A stretch of DNA of 34,429 nucleotides, from positions 1 to 34,429 of the forward strand of contig CAMFJT010000029.1 in the NCBI GenBank assembly GCA_945957125.1. The letters run 5' to 3'. Below are positions 8,151 through 16,283 of the stretch, piece by piece. The stretch's first letter is position 1. Every line of letters starts with the position of its first letter. Source of the DNA: an uncultured Rhodospirillales bacterium. GTDB lineage: Bacteria > Pseudomonadota > Alphaproteobacteria > Reyranellales > Reyranellaceae. A program made the translations under genes and the position numbers. The notes beneath the pieces are model-generated. The model was not told the origin of the DNA. It made no database searches and was given only the letters and a program-made list of their open reading frames with translations.

Positions 8151-9229
8151 GTTGAAAACACGCTCCTGAAATCGAGGTCGTAGCCGAAGGCGCGCGGGCC
8201 GACATGCTCCAGCCCCTTCGGCGTAAGGAAGATGTCGGGCGGCGGCAGCGCGATCACGGTGATACGCTGGCCGTAGCGGATCGTCTCGCTGCCGACCGCC
8301 TCGCCGGTATCCGAATTGAGCACGCAGATAAGGTCGGGCGTCATGGCCAGAGGCTCGCCGTCGCGGAACGAGGCGATCCACTCGTTCTGGAAGTTGATGC
8401 TCATCGTCGAACCGCGCCAGTCGTCGAATCCGTCGAACCGCACCACGCCGCGCAGCCAGCCTTCGGCAGCCCGGCGCTGCACGTCGACCACCTTGCCGCG
8501 GAAGAGAAGCTTACCCGGCTCGACCGCGAGCACGGCGGCGATCGGATCGTCATGCCGGCGCTGCGCCTCACGCACGGCGGCGCCGATCGCCATCGCCTTG
8601 GTCACGGTTCCGTGGATGCCCCATTCCTTCACCTCGGCGCCGGTGCGCGGCGGCTGGCAAGTCGCGGCGGAGGCGCCGTACTCGGTGCAGACCTTGCGCG
8701 CCACACGCTCGGCCCATTTCCAGGTCGGCACCTTGTGCACGATGCTCTCGAAACCGCGCACGTCGACGATGCTCACCGGGCAGGGCGCCAGCCCGCCGAT
8801 CGCAACCGAGGTCATCTGCAGCTCGGGATAGGCGCGGGCCATGGTGTCGGTGTCGACGATCGGGCGCTTCAGGTGCGCCGCGGCCATCAGCGGGCGAACG
8901 CCGTTGGCGCCGCCGATCTCCATGCTCATCAGCGCGGCGAAGCGCTTGCCGATATGCTTCTCCATGACCGACACCGCGCGCGCCAGGGTGAGGCTGTCGA
9001 TCAGCCGCTCCTGCCCGACCAGCGGCGCGCCCATGTTGGCGACGGTGCCGACCCAATCGTCGTCGGCAAGGTCGGCGGCATCCATGAGCTCGATGCGATG
9101 GCCGTCCCTGTACAGCGCGCGCATGTTCAGCAGCGGCAGATAGGGATTGCCGCCGCCGCCCGTGCCGAGGATCCAGGCGCCGAGCGCGAGCGATTCGATG
9201 TCGTCGATGGAAAGCGCTCGCCGACTCAC
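8147..9229 (-). CDS. DUF917 (S-methyl-thiohydantoin desulfurase-like) protein, copy 2
   Basis: A 360-residue DUF917 protein. Family features seen are GTGGGGNPYL near residue 22, NMGAPLVGQE, 'MEIGGANG..PLMAAAHL' and a C-terminal 'VGPRAFGYDLDF'. The start is a GTG at 9229 that overlaps the TGA of the upstream paralogue (GTGA). This start makes it the same length as copy 1; the frame stays open far upstream, but that part is a shadow of copy 1. Pfam, as I recall, now names the domain S-methyl-thiohydantoin desulfurase. The two copies align almost without gaps and share roughly two thirds of residues by eye. Confidence 0.88.
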   Translation of the reverse strand: MSRRALSIDDIESLALGAWILGTGGGGNPYLPLLNMRALYRDGHRIELMDAADLADDDWVGTVANMGAPLVGQERLIDSLTLARAVSVMEKHIGKRFAALMSMEIGGANGVRPLMAAAHLKRPIVDTDTMARAYPELQMTSVAIGGLAPCPVSIVDVRGFESIVHKVPTWKWAERVARKVCTEYGASAATCQPPRTGAEVKEWGIHGTVTKAMAIGAAVREAQRRHDDPIAAVLAVEPGKLLFRGKVVDVQRRAAEGWLRGVVRFDGFDDWRGSTMSINFQNEWIASFRDGEPLAMTPDLICVLNSDTGEAVGSETIRYGQRITVIALPPPDIFLTPKGLEHVGPRAFGYDLDFRSVFST

Positions 9230-10305
9230 GCGAACACGCTCTTGAACTCGAGGTCGTAGCCGAACGCGCGCGGCCCGACATGCTGCAGGCCCTTGGGCGA
9301 GAGGAACACCGGCGGCGACGGCAGCGCGATCACGGTGACCCTCTGCCCGTAGCGGATGGTCTCGCTGCCCACCGCCTCGCCCGAAACCGAATCGAGCACG
9401 CAGATCAGATCGGGGGTCATGGCGAGCGGCTTGCCGTCGAGCCAGGCGACGATCCACTCGTTCTGGAAGTTGATCTCCATCGCCGCGCCACGGAACTCGT
9501 CGATGCCCTCGAAGCGCGTGCGGCCGCGCAGAAAGCCCTCGGTGGCGCGGCGCTCGACGTCCATCACCTTGCCCTTGTAGAGCAGCTTGCCCGGCTCGAC
9601 CGAGAGGATGGCCGCGATCGGATCCTCGTGCTTGCGCTGCGCCTCGCGCACCGCACTGCCGATGGCGATCGCCTTGGTCGTGGTGCCGTGGATGCCCCAC
9701 TTCTTGACCTCGGCGCCAGTGCGCGGCGCCTTGCAGGTCGAGGCGATCGAGCCGTACTCGGCGCAGATCTTGCGGCTGACCCGCTCCATCCATTTCCAGG
9801 TCGGCACCTTTTCCACCACCGATTCGAGGCCGCGCACGTCCACGCTGGTCAGCGGGCACGGCACGAGGTCGCCGACCGCCATCGAGGTCATCTGTGCCTC
9901 GGGATAGGCGCGGCCCATCATGTCGCTGTCGATCACCGGACGCTTCAGGTGAGCGGCAGCCATCAGCGGTTGGATCGAGTTGCCGCCGCCGATCTCGAGC
10001 GACATGATCCCGCGGAACCGGTGACCGATATGGCGCTCCATCAGCTCGACCGCGCGCGCGATGGTGCGGCTGTCGGTCAGGCGCTCCTGGCCGACCAGCG
10101 GCGCCCCCATGTTCGACACGGCAGCAATCCAATCGTCGTCGGCCAGCTCGGACGCCGGCATGAGCTGGACGCGGTAGCCTTCCTTGTAGAGGGCGCGCAT
10201 GTTCAGCAAACCGAGATAGGGGCTGCCGCCGCCGCCGGTGCCCAGCACCCAGGCGCCCACGGCCAGCGATTCGATGTCGTCGAGAGTGATGTCGCGTAGC
10301 GGCAT
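9226..10305 (-). CDS. DUF917 (S-methyl-thiohydantoin desulfurase-like) protein, copy 1
   Basis: A 359-residue DUF917 protein and first gene of a three-gene leftward operon. It carries the same landmarks as copy 2: GTGGGGSPYL, NMGAPLVGQE, 'LEIGGGNSIQPLMAAAHLKRP', 'WGIHGTTTKA' and 'HVGPRAFGYDLEF'. A GGGGAGA lies about 12 bases before the ATG at 10305. DUF917 genes are typically paired with a HyuA-like gene, as here. Two tandem copies could form a hetero-oligomer or handle different substrates; the sequence cannot decide. Divergent from the FMN reductase gene across 70 bp, which must hold both promoters. Confidence 0.9.
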   Translation of the reverse strand: MPLRDITLDDIESLAVGAWVLGTGGGGSPYLGLLNMRALYKEGYRVQLMPASELADDDWIAAVSNMGAPLVGQERLTDSRTIARAVELMERHIGHRFRGIMSLEIGGGNSIQPLMAAAHLKRPVIDSDMMGRAYPEAQMTSMAVGDLVPCPLTSVDVRGLESVVEKVPTWKWMERVSRKICAEYGSIASTCKAPRTGAEVKKWGIHGTTTKAIAIGSAVREAQRKHEDPIAAILSVEPGKLLYKGKVMDVERRATEGFLRGRTRFEGIDEFRGAAMEINFQNEWIVAWLDGKPLAMTPDLICVLDSVSGEAVGSETIRYGQRVTVIALPSPPVFLSPKGLQHVGPRAFGYDLEFKSVFA

Positions 10306-10375
10306 TGCGTTGCCAATCTCCCCTGCGGCTTCTATGTAGCCCGCTGATTTCCGCCTGACAAAGGAACCCTACGCA

Positions 10376-10945
10376 ATGACCGAGCCAATGAAGTTCGTCG
10401 CCTTCTGTGGCAGCCTGCGCAAAGGCTCGTTCAATCGCATGGCGCTGCAGGCCTTCATCGACCGCGTGCCGGCGGGCGCGACGGTCGAGACGATCGAGAT
10501 CGGCGACTGGCCGCTCTACGACGCCGACCTCCAGGCCAAGGGATTCCCCGACAAGGTGCAGGCGGCGCAGCAGGCGATGCTCGCAGCGGACGGCGTCGTG
10601 TTCGCTTCGCCGGAGTACAATTACTCCGTGCCGGGCGTGCTGAAGAACGCCATCGACTGGCTGTCGCGCATGACGCCGCAGCCGTTCGCGGGCAAGCCGA
10701 TGGTGGTGTTCGGCGCCTCGGGCGGGCCGCTCGGCACGGCGCGCGCGCAATATCACCTGCGCCAGATCATGGTCTTCCTCGACGGCCGGATGGTGAACAA
10801 GCCGGAGGTCATGATCGGCGCGGCGCAGACGAAGTTCGTCGACGGCAAGTTCACCGACGAGTTCGGCGCCAAGCTGCTCACCGATCTCGGCGCGGCGCTG
10901 GCGCTCGCCGTTCGCCAGGCCAAGGCCGCCGCCGCCGTGAAGTAA
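10376..10945 (+). CDS. NAD(P)H-dependent FMN reductase
   Basis: A 189-residue flavodoxin-like reductase of the ChrR/YieF/SsuE-type NADPH-dependent FMN reductase family. The FMN phosphate loop GSLRKGSFN is at about 12-20 and the isoalloxazine-side loop SPEYNYSVPG at 78-87. It should be a soluble flavoprotein reducing FMN, quinones or other acceptors with NAD(P)H. AAAGGAA lies about 10 bases before the ATG at 10376; a second ATG at residue 5 is possible. It stops immediately before, and slightly into, the open frame of the methyltransferase downstream. Confidence 0.92.
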   Translation: MTEPMKFVAFCGSLRKGSFNRMALQAFIDRVPAGATVETIEIGDWPLYDADLQAKGFPDKVQAAQQAMLAADGVVFASPEYNYSVPGVLKNAIDWLSRMTPQPFAGKPMVVFGASGGPLGTARAQYHLRQIMVFLDGRMVNKPEVMIGAAQTKFVDGKFTDEFGAKLLTDLGAALALAVRQAKAAAAVK

Positions 10946-11049
10946 CGCAGAACATCTACGACGACCCCGGCTTCTTTGCCGGCTACAGCCGGCTCCGGCG
11001 CTCCATCGACGGTCTCGACGGTGCACCGGAATGGCCGACGCTGCGATCC

Positions 11050-11652
11050 ATGCTGCCCGACCTCGCCGGCAGTCGCGTGGTCGATCTCGGCTGCGGCTTC
11101 GGCTGGTTCTGCCGCTTCGCGCGCGCGGCGGGAGCGGCGTCGGTGCTCGGCCTGGACGTTTCCGGCAACATGCTGGCCCGCGCGCGTGAGACGACACGGG
11201 ATGACGCCGTAACCTACCGCCAGGCCGATCTCGAGACGCTCGACCTGCCGACGGCCGCGTTCGACCTCGCCTACAGCGCTCTCACCCTGCACTACCTGAA
11301 GAACCTCGCCCCGCTATTCGGCTCGGTGCATCGTTCCCTGGCGCCCACCGGGCACTTCGTACTCTCGGTCGAGCATCCGCTCTATACCGAGCCCGGTCCC
11401 GACTATCTCGACGAGGGCGCGCGCACGACCGACTGGCTGGCGACAGGCGTCATCAAGCAGCACCGCACGCTGGCGGCCTATCTCAATCTCCTGATCGCCG
11501 CCGGCTTCGCCATCGACCGGGTCGAGGAATGGGGCGCGAGCCGCGCGCAGATCGCGGCCCATCCCGAATGGAAGATCGACCATCGCCGGCCGTCCTTCCT
11601 GCTGGTGTCCGCTAGTCGAGCATCTCGCGCAGCACACGGCCCGTCGCGGTGA
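11050..11652 (+). CDS. class I SAM-dependent methyltransferase, start codon unclear
   Basis: A Rossmann-fold methyltransferase: motif I VVDLGCGFGW lies about 12 residues after the first ATG, followed by 'ASVLGLDVSGNML', 'YRQADLETLDLP' and 'FDLAYSALTLHYL'. The ATG at 11050 is the first usable start, but the same frame is open upstream. It encodes a plausible family N-terminus (N-I-Y-D-D-P-G-F-F-A-G-Y-S-R-L-R-R-S) from about 10951. No ATG, GTG or TTG occurs in that stretch; the codons near its head are GTA (10942) and ATC (10954). The real protein may therefore start on a rare codon, have lost its start, or be about 35 residues shorter than relatives. The last 41 bases overlap the convergent AroM gene. 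Confidence 0.8.
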   Translation: MLPDLAGSRVVDLGCGFGWFCRFARAAGAASVLGLDVSGNMLARARETTRDDAVTYRQADLETLDLPTAAFDLAYSALTLHYLKNLAPLFGSVHRSLAPTGHFVLSVEHPLYTEPGPDYLDEGARTTDWLATGVIKQHRTLAAYLNLLIAAGFAIDRVEEWGASRAQIAAHPEWKIDHRRPSFLLVSASRASRAAHGPSR

Positions 11653-12283
11653 TGGCGAGCAGGGTCGGCACGCCGAGCACCGGCTTCACCTGCTCCTTGG
11701 TCTCGGGCGAGTAGCTCATGCAATCCATCGCCACGAGATCGGGCTTCCTTGCCGCCAGCCGTTGCGCCGCCGCCTCGGCCTCGCGTGCGCCGGCGCTCGG
11801 CGCCAACGCTTCCGCGAACACCTCCAGCCCTGGCCGCGCCCACTTCGCGCCCAGCTTCTCCGCCTGTTCGGCGGCCGGGATCAGCAGGCCGAGCCGGCCG
11901 CGCGGCAGCAGGCCGGCCGCGAGCCCGCTCAGCACGCGCGAGGGGAACAGGATGCCCTCGTCACCCTCCATCGGCGGGAAATCGCCAGTGCAGGCATAGA
12001 CGATCACATCGCAGCCGTCGGCCCGCAGCTTCGCGAAGGTTTCCGGCGAGTGGGCGATGACCGCCTTCTTCGAAAGCTTCACGTCGCGCCCACCGCGCAG
12101 CTTCGTGTAGAGCGTGTCCGGACCGTTCTCCGGCCGGGCGGCGTCGATCTCCGCCTCGCTCAACCCGTCGAGCGCACCGCGCAACACGACCTTGGTGCCC
12201 GGCGGCGCGTGCCGGGCGAAAAGGTCCGCCATGTCGTCGCGCGGCGCCTGGCCAACCGTGATGATCCCGAGAGTGTGTGCCAT
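11612..12283 (-). CDS. AroM family protein
   Basis: A 223-residue AroM-like protein: N-terminus 'LGIITVGQAPRDDM', then 'RGALDGLS', 'VYACTGDFPP' and the C-terminal 'LVAMDCMSYSPETKEQVK'. AroM is named from E. coli, where it sits near aroL; its activity is unknown, and it resembles the Asp/Glu racemase superfamily with paired Cys positions. AroM genes often occur near DUF917 and hydantoinase-type genes, and here one lies about 1.3 kb from such an operon, separated by two rightward genes. The ATG at 12283 has only a weak Shine-Dalgarno, but the start matches the family. Confidence 0.88.
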   Translation of the reverse strand: MAHTLGIITVGQAPRDDMADLFARHAPPGTKVVLRGALDGLSEAEIDAARPENGPDTLYTKLRGGRDVKLSKKAVIAHSPETFAKLRADGCDVIVYACTGDFPPMEGDEGILFPSRVLSGLAAGLLPRGRLGLLIPAAEQAEKLGAKWARPGLEVFAEALAPSAGAREAEAAAQRLAARKPDLVAMDCMSYSPETKEQVKPVLGVPTLLAITATGRVLREMLD

Positions 12284-12345
12284 GGGCCGATCATACGCCC
12301 CAGGCGCCGATTGGCCAGCCCACCTCGCAAGAGTAGGAGAGCACC

Positions 12346-12561
12346 ATGTTTGAACGCATCACTTTCGATCCCAAGATCATGGGGGGCCGTGCGTGCATCC
12401 GCAGCATGCGTATCCCGGTGTCCGTGATCGTGTCGCAAGTCGCCTATGGCGCACCCGACGACGAGATCTTGCGAGAGTATCCCAATCTCGAGCGCCAAGA
12501 CATTGCCCATGCCCTCCAGTACGCAGCGTGGTTGACGCAAGAGCATCCGATCACACCCTAG
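12346..12561 (+). CDS. DUF433 antitoxin-like protein
   Basis: A 71-residue DUF433 protein: 'ITFDPKIMGGRACIRSMRIPVSVIV' followed by a helix-turn-helix-like 'DDEILREYPNLERQDIAHALQYAA'. AGGAG lies about 7 bases before the ATG at 12346. DUF433 proteins are predicted antitoxins usually followed by a PIN-like DUF5615 toxin. No such gene follows here; the next 370 bp are repeats and nothing codable. It may be an orphan antitoxin, or the toxin may have been lost when repeats entered. Confidence 0.88.
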   Translation: MFERITFDPKIMGGRACIRSMRIPVSVIVSQVAYGAPDDEILREYPNLERQDIAHALQYAAWLTQEHPITP

Positions 12562-12587
12562 CGGGGCTGCATCTTAGATCGACAAGG

Positions 12588-12601
12588 CATGCACACGCGC
12601 A
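12588..12601 (+). repeat. 14-base module shared with 23082-23095
   Basis: CATGCACACGCGCA occurs here and at 23082-23095 in the same orientation. In both places it lies in an intergenic region that also carries a GTCATCCTGAG/palindrome element. Confidence 0.7.
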
Positions 12602-12609
12602 TTTCCGTC

Positions 12610-12628
12610 GTCCTTCGCTCCGCTCAGG
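12610..12628 (-). repeat. 19-base dispersed repeat module
   Basis: Read on the minus strand this is CCTGAGCGGAGCGAAGGAC, identical to the plus strand at 20276-20294. It is non-coding in both places. Confidence 0.8.
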
Positions 12629-12705
12629 AGGACAGAGTTTGACGCATCCAGATGCTGTTTGCCCGCTCAAGCAGGCTAGCCCGCCTCGGACCTACCAAGC
12701 ATCCT

Positions 12706-12814
12706 GTCATCCTGAGAGCGTGTGAATTTTTCCAATTGATGCCATGCCGCTGGGAGCGCGGCTCTGGAGAGCCGCGCTCCCGGCAATGAATAAATTCAAA
12801 AGCTCTGAGGAGTG
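12706..12814. repeat. palindromic intergenic element A
   Basis: The centre is a perfect 14-bp stem: GGGAGCGCGGCTCT (12752-12765), a 2-base loop, and its complement at 12768-12781. Around it is a weaker outer inverted pair, TCCTGAGAGCGTGTGAATTT (12711-12730) against 12792-12811. The left end GTCATCCTGAG and the GAATTTTT block recur in the 23-kb element. The same 14-bp arms recur at 29357-29370 and 29419-29432. This is a REP/BIME-like dispersed palindrome with no transposase nearby. Confidence 0.85.
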
Positions 12815-12932
12815 TGGCGCAGCGAAGGACTCGCCGAGCGAGCAGGCACGAGCCATGCGCCTTGCATGAGATATCATGCTTCGGCCCACGCCGAAGGACA
12901 CTTCCCGCGCTCCATGGTAGGGCATCGATCAA

Positions 12933-14168
12933 ATGGCATCCAAGCTGCCGCTGCTCCTGCTGCTGATCGCGATCACCTGCCTCAGCCAGTTCTATCGCGT
13001 CTCCAACTCGGTGATCGCGCCGGACCTCGTGCGCGACCTGCATCTCAGCGCGCGCGAGCTCGGCTGGGCGGGCAGCGCGTTCTTCCTGGCGCTGTTCGCC
13101 GTGCAGCTTCCGGTCGGCCTGTGGTTCGACCGTTTCGGCGCGCGGCGGACCGTTTCGGCGGTGTCGCTGCTCGCGGTCGCGGGAGCGGTGGGGATGTCGT
13201 TCGCGGCAAACGCCGCCGACCTGATCGCCGCGCGTATCGTCATGGGGCTGGGCTGCGCGGCCTCCTTCATGTCGGTGGTGTTCCTGTGCGCGCGCTGGTT
13301 CGAGCCGGCACGGCTGGCGACGGCGCTGTCGTGGGTGTTCGCCGCCTCGAACCTGGGTACGCTCGCGGGTGCCACGCCGCTCGCCTGGATCGCGGCGACG
13401 ATGGGATGGCGCAACGGCTTCCTCGGCCTCGCGGCGCTGACGCTGGTCGTCGTCGCGCTCTTCTACCTGTTCGTGCGCGACCGCCCACCCGGCTCGCCCC
13501 TGCCGGCGACCCACAAGGAGCCGCTGGGCGCGGTCCTCCGCGGCCTTTGGGAGGTGTGGCGCACGCCCGGCCTGCTGCCGCTGCTGTCGATGCATTTCTT
13601 CGCCTACGCCACCATGCTGACGGTGCTCGGCGTATGGGGCGGGCCGTATCTCTTCGACGTGCACAAGCTCGACGGCGTGGCACGCGGCAACGTGCTGCTC
13701 GCCATGGGGCTCGCCCAGACGCTGGGCATCCTGGCCTACGGGCCGATGGACCGCGTGCTGCGCTCGCGCAAGAAGGTCGTGATCGGCGGCACCTACATCT
13801 CCGCGAGCCTGTTCCTTCTCCTCGCGCTGATCGCCCATCCCCCGCTGCCCGTCGCGGTCGCGCTCCTGGTCGCGGTCTGCTTCTTCTGCGCCTTCGGCAC
13901 CGTCATCGTCGCGCAGGGCCGCACGCTGTTCCCCGACCGGCTCGGCGGGCGCGCGGTCACGACAGTGAACATGGCGCAATGCCTCGGCCTCACCGTATTG
14001 CCTGTCGTGACCGGCTACATCGTCGAAGGCTTCGGCGCGGGCGACCTCGCCTATCGCGTCGTTTTCGGCGCGCTGGCCGGCGGGCTGGTGCTGGGCTCGC
14101 TCGCTTACTTTCGCGCGCCCGACAACGCCTCGATCAGGGCCGCAGCACCGTCCAGCCCTGCTCGCTGA
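12933..14168 (+). CDS. MFS transporter
   Basis: A 411-residue major facilitator superfamily permease with about twelve hydrophobic segments. The loop between TM2 and TM3 carries the MFS signature as 'GLWFDRFGARRT' (about residues 61-72), and a long central loop with 'RDRPPGSPLPATHKEP' separates the two halves. It is an inner-membrane transporter, importer or exporter, of unknown substrate; the style resembles the nitrate/oxalate/sugar-phosphate-like MFS branch. The ATG at 12933 has little upstream Shine-Dalgarno. Its last 35 bases overlap the convergent DsrE-like gene, so its C-terminal tail (IRAAAPSSPAR) is antisense to that gene's end. Confidence 0.92.
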   Translation: MASKLPLLLLLIAITCLSQFYRVSNSVIAPDLVRDLHLSARELGWAGSAFFLALFAVQLPVGLWFDRFGARRTVSAVSLLAVAGAVGMSFAANAADLIAARIVMGLGCAASFMSVVFLCARWFEPARLATALSWVFAASNLGTLAGATPLAWIAATMGWRNGFLGLAALTLVVVALFYLFVRDRPPGSPLPATHKEPLGAVLRGLWEVWRTPGLLPLLSMHFFAYATMLTVLGVWGGPYLFDVHKLDGVARGNVLLAMGLAQTLGILAYGPMDRVLRSRKKVVIGGTYISASLFLLLALIAHPPLPVAVALLVAVCFFCAFGTVIVAQGRTLFPDRLGGRAVTTVNMAQCLGLTVLPVVTGYIVEGFGAGDLAYRVVFGALAGGLVLGSLAYFRAPDNASIRAAAPSSPAR

Positions 14169-14577
14169 GCTCGATCAGCGAGACCACGCCGGAAGGCACC
14201 AGCTTCGCGCCATCGAACAGCGCGATCTCCTCCGGCTTCTTGCCTTCATTGCGCGCCATGTTCTCGCGCGTGTTGCTGCAGGCCTCGAGGACGACATTGG
14301 GCAGGCTCTCGGAGATCGACTTCAACCGCCCGAGCACGGGCGAGCGATCGGTCCGGAGCATGTTGAGACCGGCGTTGAACGCCACGATCCGAATCTCGAC
14401 CTCCTCGCCCTTCGCGCCGTAATAGCGCGCGACGTTGCCGGCGACGTTCAGCACGGCGTTCATCTTCTCCGGCGTGTCGTCACTGATCTGCAGAGCCAGG
14501 CGATGGGGCTTGTCGGCCGCAAGGGCCGGTAGAGTGGTCAGCGCGATCGCCACCGCGAGCAGGAGACGTCGCTTCAT
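14134..14577 (-). CDS. secreted DsrE-family protein of the sox operon
   Basis: A 147-residue protein with a Sec signal peptide (MKRRLLLAVAIALTTLPALAA, cleavage near 20-21). The mature domain is DsrE-like: 'HRLALQISDDTPEKMNAVLNVAGNVARYY', then 'IRIVAFNAGLNMLRTD', and a single Cys near 100 in 'LEACSNTRENM'. DsrE-fold proteins carry sulfur on cysteine; a periplasmic copy directly after soxB suggests handling of sulfane sulfur in the Sox cycle, which is inference. The ATG overlaps the soxB stop (ATGA), so it is co-translated as the last gene of the operon. Confidence 0.85.
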   Translation of the reverse strand: MKRRLLLAVAIALTTLPALAADKPHRLALQISDDTPEKMNAVLNVAGNVARYYGAKGEEVEIRIVAFNAGLNMLRTDRSPVLGRLKSISESLPNVVLEACSNTRENMARNEGKKPEEIALFDGAKLVPSGVVSLIELSEQGWTVLRP

Positions 14578-16283
14578 GGGCCTTCCTCCGTCATGCCGGC
14601 CGGATCGGCGCCGATGACCTTTACGTGCCGATTGGGCTGCAGCCGGACCGTCTTCTCGCGCTCGATGTACTTCCCGACCACGTCGTAGACCGCCGGCCCC
14701 TCCGTGCCCTCGTTGACCGAAGCCCAGCCGCTCACCGTGTACTTCCTGCCCGCATCGATCCTCTCGCCGGTGCGCAGCAGGACCATGTCCGAGACGCGCT
14801 GCCCCGCCGGCCGGTCGATCGTGAGCGTGTAGGCAAGCCCACCCGCCCGCACCATGTCGCCGCCCTGCTGATAATAGGGGTCGGGATTGAACAGGTTGTC
14901 CGCCACGTCCTCCAGCACCTCCTTGAGATAGGCGCCGGTCATCTCGGTGCGATATGCCGCCGGATAGGTGATGGCGGTCTGGTTGTAGACATCGTCGCCG
15001 GTGATCTCCTGCCCGGGCAGCAGGCTCGCGCCCCAGCGGAAGCCGGGGGACAGGGCGATCTCGACGTCGCGCTCGGCCAGCAGCGCCTGGCAGATCAAGT
15101 CGTCGAACGTGCCGTTGAAATTGCCACGCCGATAGAGGAGGGAGTCGGTCCGGCCCAGCACCTTGTGCAGCCTGTCGAGATGAGGCTCGCGCACCTCGCG
15201 GATCAGCGTCGCCATGTCGGGATCGGGCGCGATCGCATCGGCGAGCACAGGGATCAATCGGAACGCGTAGCCCTGGATTCGCCGGTCGCGCACGTCGAGA
15301 TCGAGCCGCGCCAGGAACTTGCCGTGGCTGCCGGCAGCGACCAGCAGCGTGTCGCCGACCTTGACCGGCCGGGGCAACGCGTCGTGCGTGTGGCCGGTCA
15401 GGATCACGTCGATGCCCTTGATACGGCCGGCCAGCTTGCGATCGACATCGAAGCCGTTGTGGCTCAGCAGCACGACCAGATCGACCTTGTCGGCGCGCAA
15501 CGCTTCGACGTTCGCGGCGATCTTCTCTTCCTCGATGCCGAACGACCAGTCGGGGATCAGGTAGCGCGGGTTGGCGACCGGCGTGTAGGGAAAGGCCTGG
15601 CCGATCACACCGATGCGCAAGCCGCCGCGCTCGAACACGGCGGAAGGCTGGAACACCGGATCGCCCCAGGTCGCCTCCTTCACGTTGCCGGCGAGGAAGG
15701 GGTACTTCAGCGCCTTGACCAGTTCCTCGACGCGCCTGGCGCCGTAGGTGAATTCCCAATGCGCGGTCATTGCATCGGGGGCGAGTGCATTCATCAGGCG
15801 GACCATGTCGCCGCCCTTGCTCTGCAGGGCGGTGTAGCTGCCCTGCCAGGTATCGCCACCGTCGAGCAGCAGCACCTTGTCGCCGCGCTCGGCCCGGATC
15901 GCCTTGACCAGCGTCGCCATCCGGTCGAGCCCGCCGACGCGGCCATAGGTCCGCGCCAACCCTTCGAAATCGGCGCAGGCCAGCGCGTAGGCCTCGGCGC
16001 TGCCACGCCCGATCTTGTAGGCCTCCAGCAGCTTCTCGCCCACCAGATGCGGCGGCAGTCCCGTGTCCGCGCCGACGCCGAGATTGGACGACGGCTCGCG
16101 GAAATAGACCGGCACGAGCTGGGCATGCAGGTCGGTGAAGTTGAGCAGCGTCACCTGCCCCGTGGCCTCGAAGCGCAACAGGTCATCCTGCGTCGGCACG
16201 CGCCGCTGCGCGCGCGCCTTGCCGATGCCGAACGCACCGACAGCCGCCGCGACCTGAAGCAGCGAGCGCCGGCCGAGGCTCAT
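14574..16283 (-). CDS. soxB: thiosulfohydrolase SoxB
   Basis: A 569-residue SoxB, the dimanganese 5'-nucleotidase-fold enzyme that hydrolyses sulfate from SoxY-bound thiosulfonate. Motifs in order are NFTDLHAQL (Asp 51, His 53), GGDTWQGS (Asp 144), the SoxB-specific AHWEFTYG near 174-181, SHNGFDVD (His 275) and TGHTHD (His 298, His 300). The N-terminus LGRRSLLQVAAAVGAF is a twin-arginine signal, so it acts in the periplasm after folding. I chose the ATG at 16283. Directly upstream is a 74-bp palindrome rather than a normal leader; only AAGAG lies next to the start, so ribosome loading may be atypical. Confidence 0.96.
   Translation of the reverse strand: MSLGRRSLLQVAAAVGAFGIGKARAQRRVPTQDDLLRFEATGQVTLLNFTDLHAQLVPVYFREPSSNLGVGADTGLPPHLVGEKLLEAYKIGRGSAEAYALACADFEGLARTYGRVGGLDRMATLVKAIRAERGDKVLLLDGGDTWQGSYTALQSKGGDMVRLMNALAPDAMTAHWEFTYGARRVEELVKALKYPFLAGNVKEATWGDPVFQPSAVFERGGLRIGVIGQAFPYTPVANPRYLIPDWSFGIEEEKIAANVEALRADKVDLVVLLSHNGFDVDRKLAGRIKGIDVILTGHTHDALPRPVKVGDTLLVAAGSHGKFLARLDLDVRDRRIQGYAFRLIPVLADAIAPDPDMATLIREVREPHLDRLHKVLGRTDSLLYRRGNFNGTFDDLICQALLAERDVEIALSPGFRWGASLLPGQEITGDDVYNQTAITYPAAYRTEMTGAYLKEVLEDVADNLFNPDPYYQQGGDMVRAGGLAYTLTIDRPAGQRVSDMVLLRTGERIDAGRKYTVSGWASVNEGTEGPAVYDVVGKYIEREKTVRLQPNRHVKVIGADPAGMTEEGP

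Larger units (their letters stand above)
12562..12932. other. 371-bp intergenic region with mosaic repeats, no gene
   Basis: I see no credible gene here. It holds, in order, a 14-base module CATGCACACGCGCA (12588-12601, also at 23082-23095), a 19-base module (12610-12628, inverted at 20276-20294), and a palindromic element at about 12706-12814. The MFS gene start follows. Composition is less GC-rich around 12720-12800 than in the coding regions. Confidence 0.75.

Noticed and set aside
10930-10960. Programmed frameshift joining the FMN reductase to the methyltransferase
   Set aside because: There is no slippery heptamer or stable downstream structure at the stop, and the two families are not known as fusions.
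8147-11197. A very long leftward open frame of about 1000 codons
   Set aside because: It is DUF917 copy 2 plus an out-of-frame, Arg-rich read of copy 1 and the antisense of the FMN reductase; the real gene starts at the GTG at 9229.
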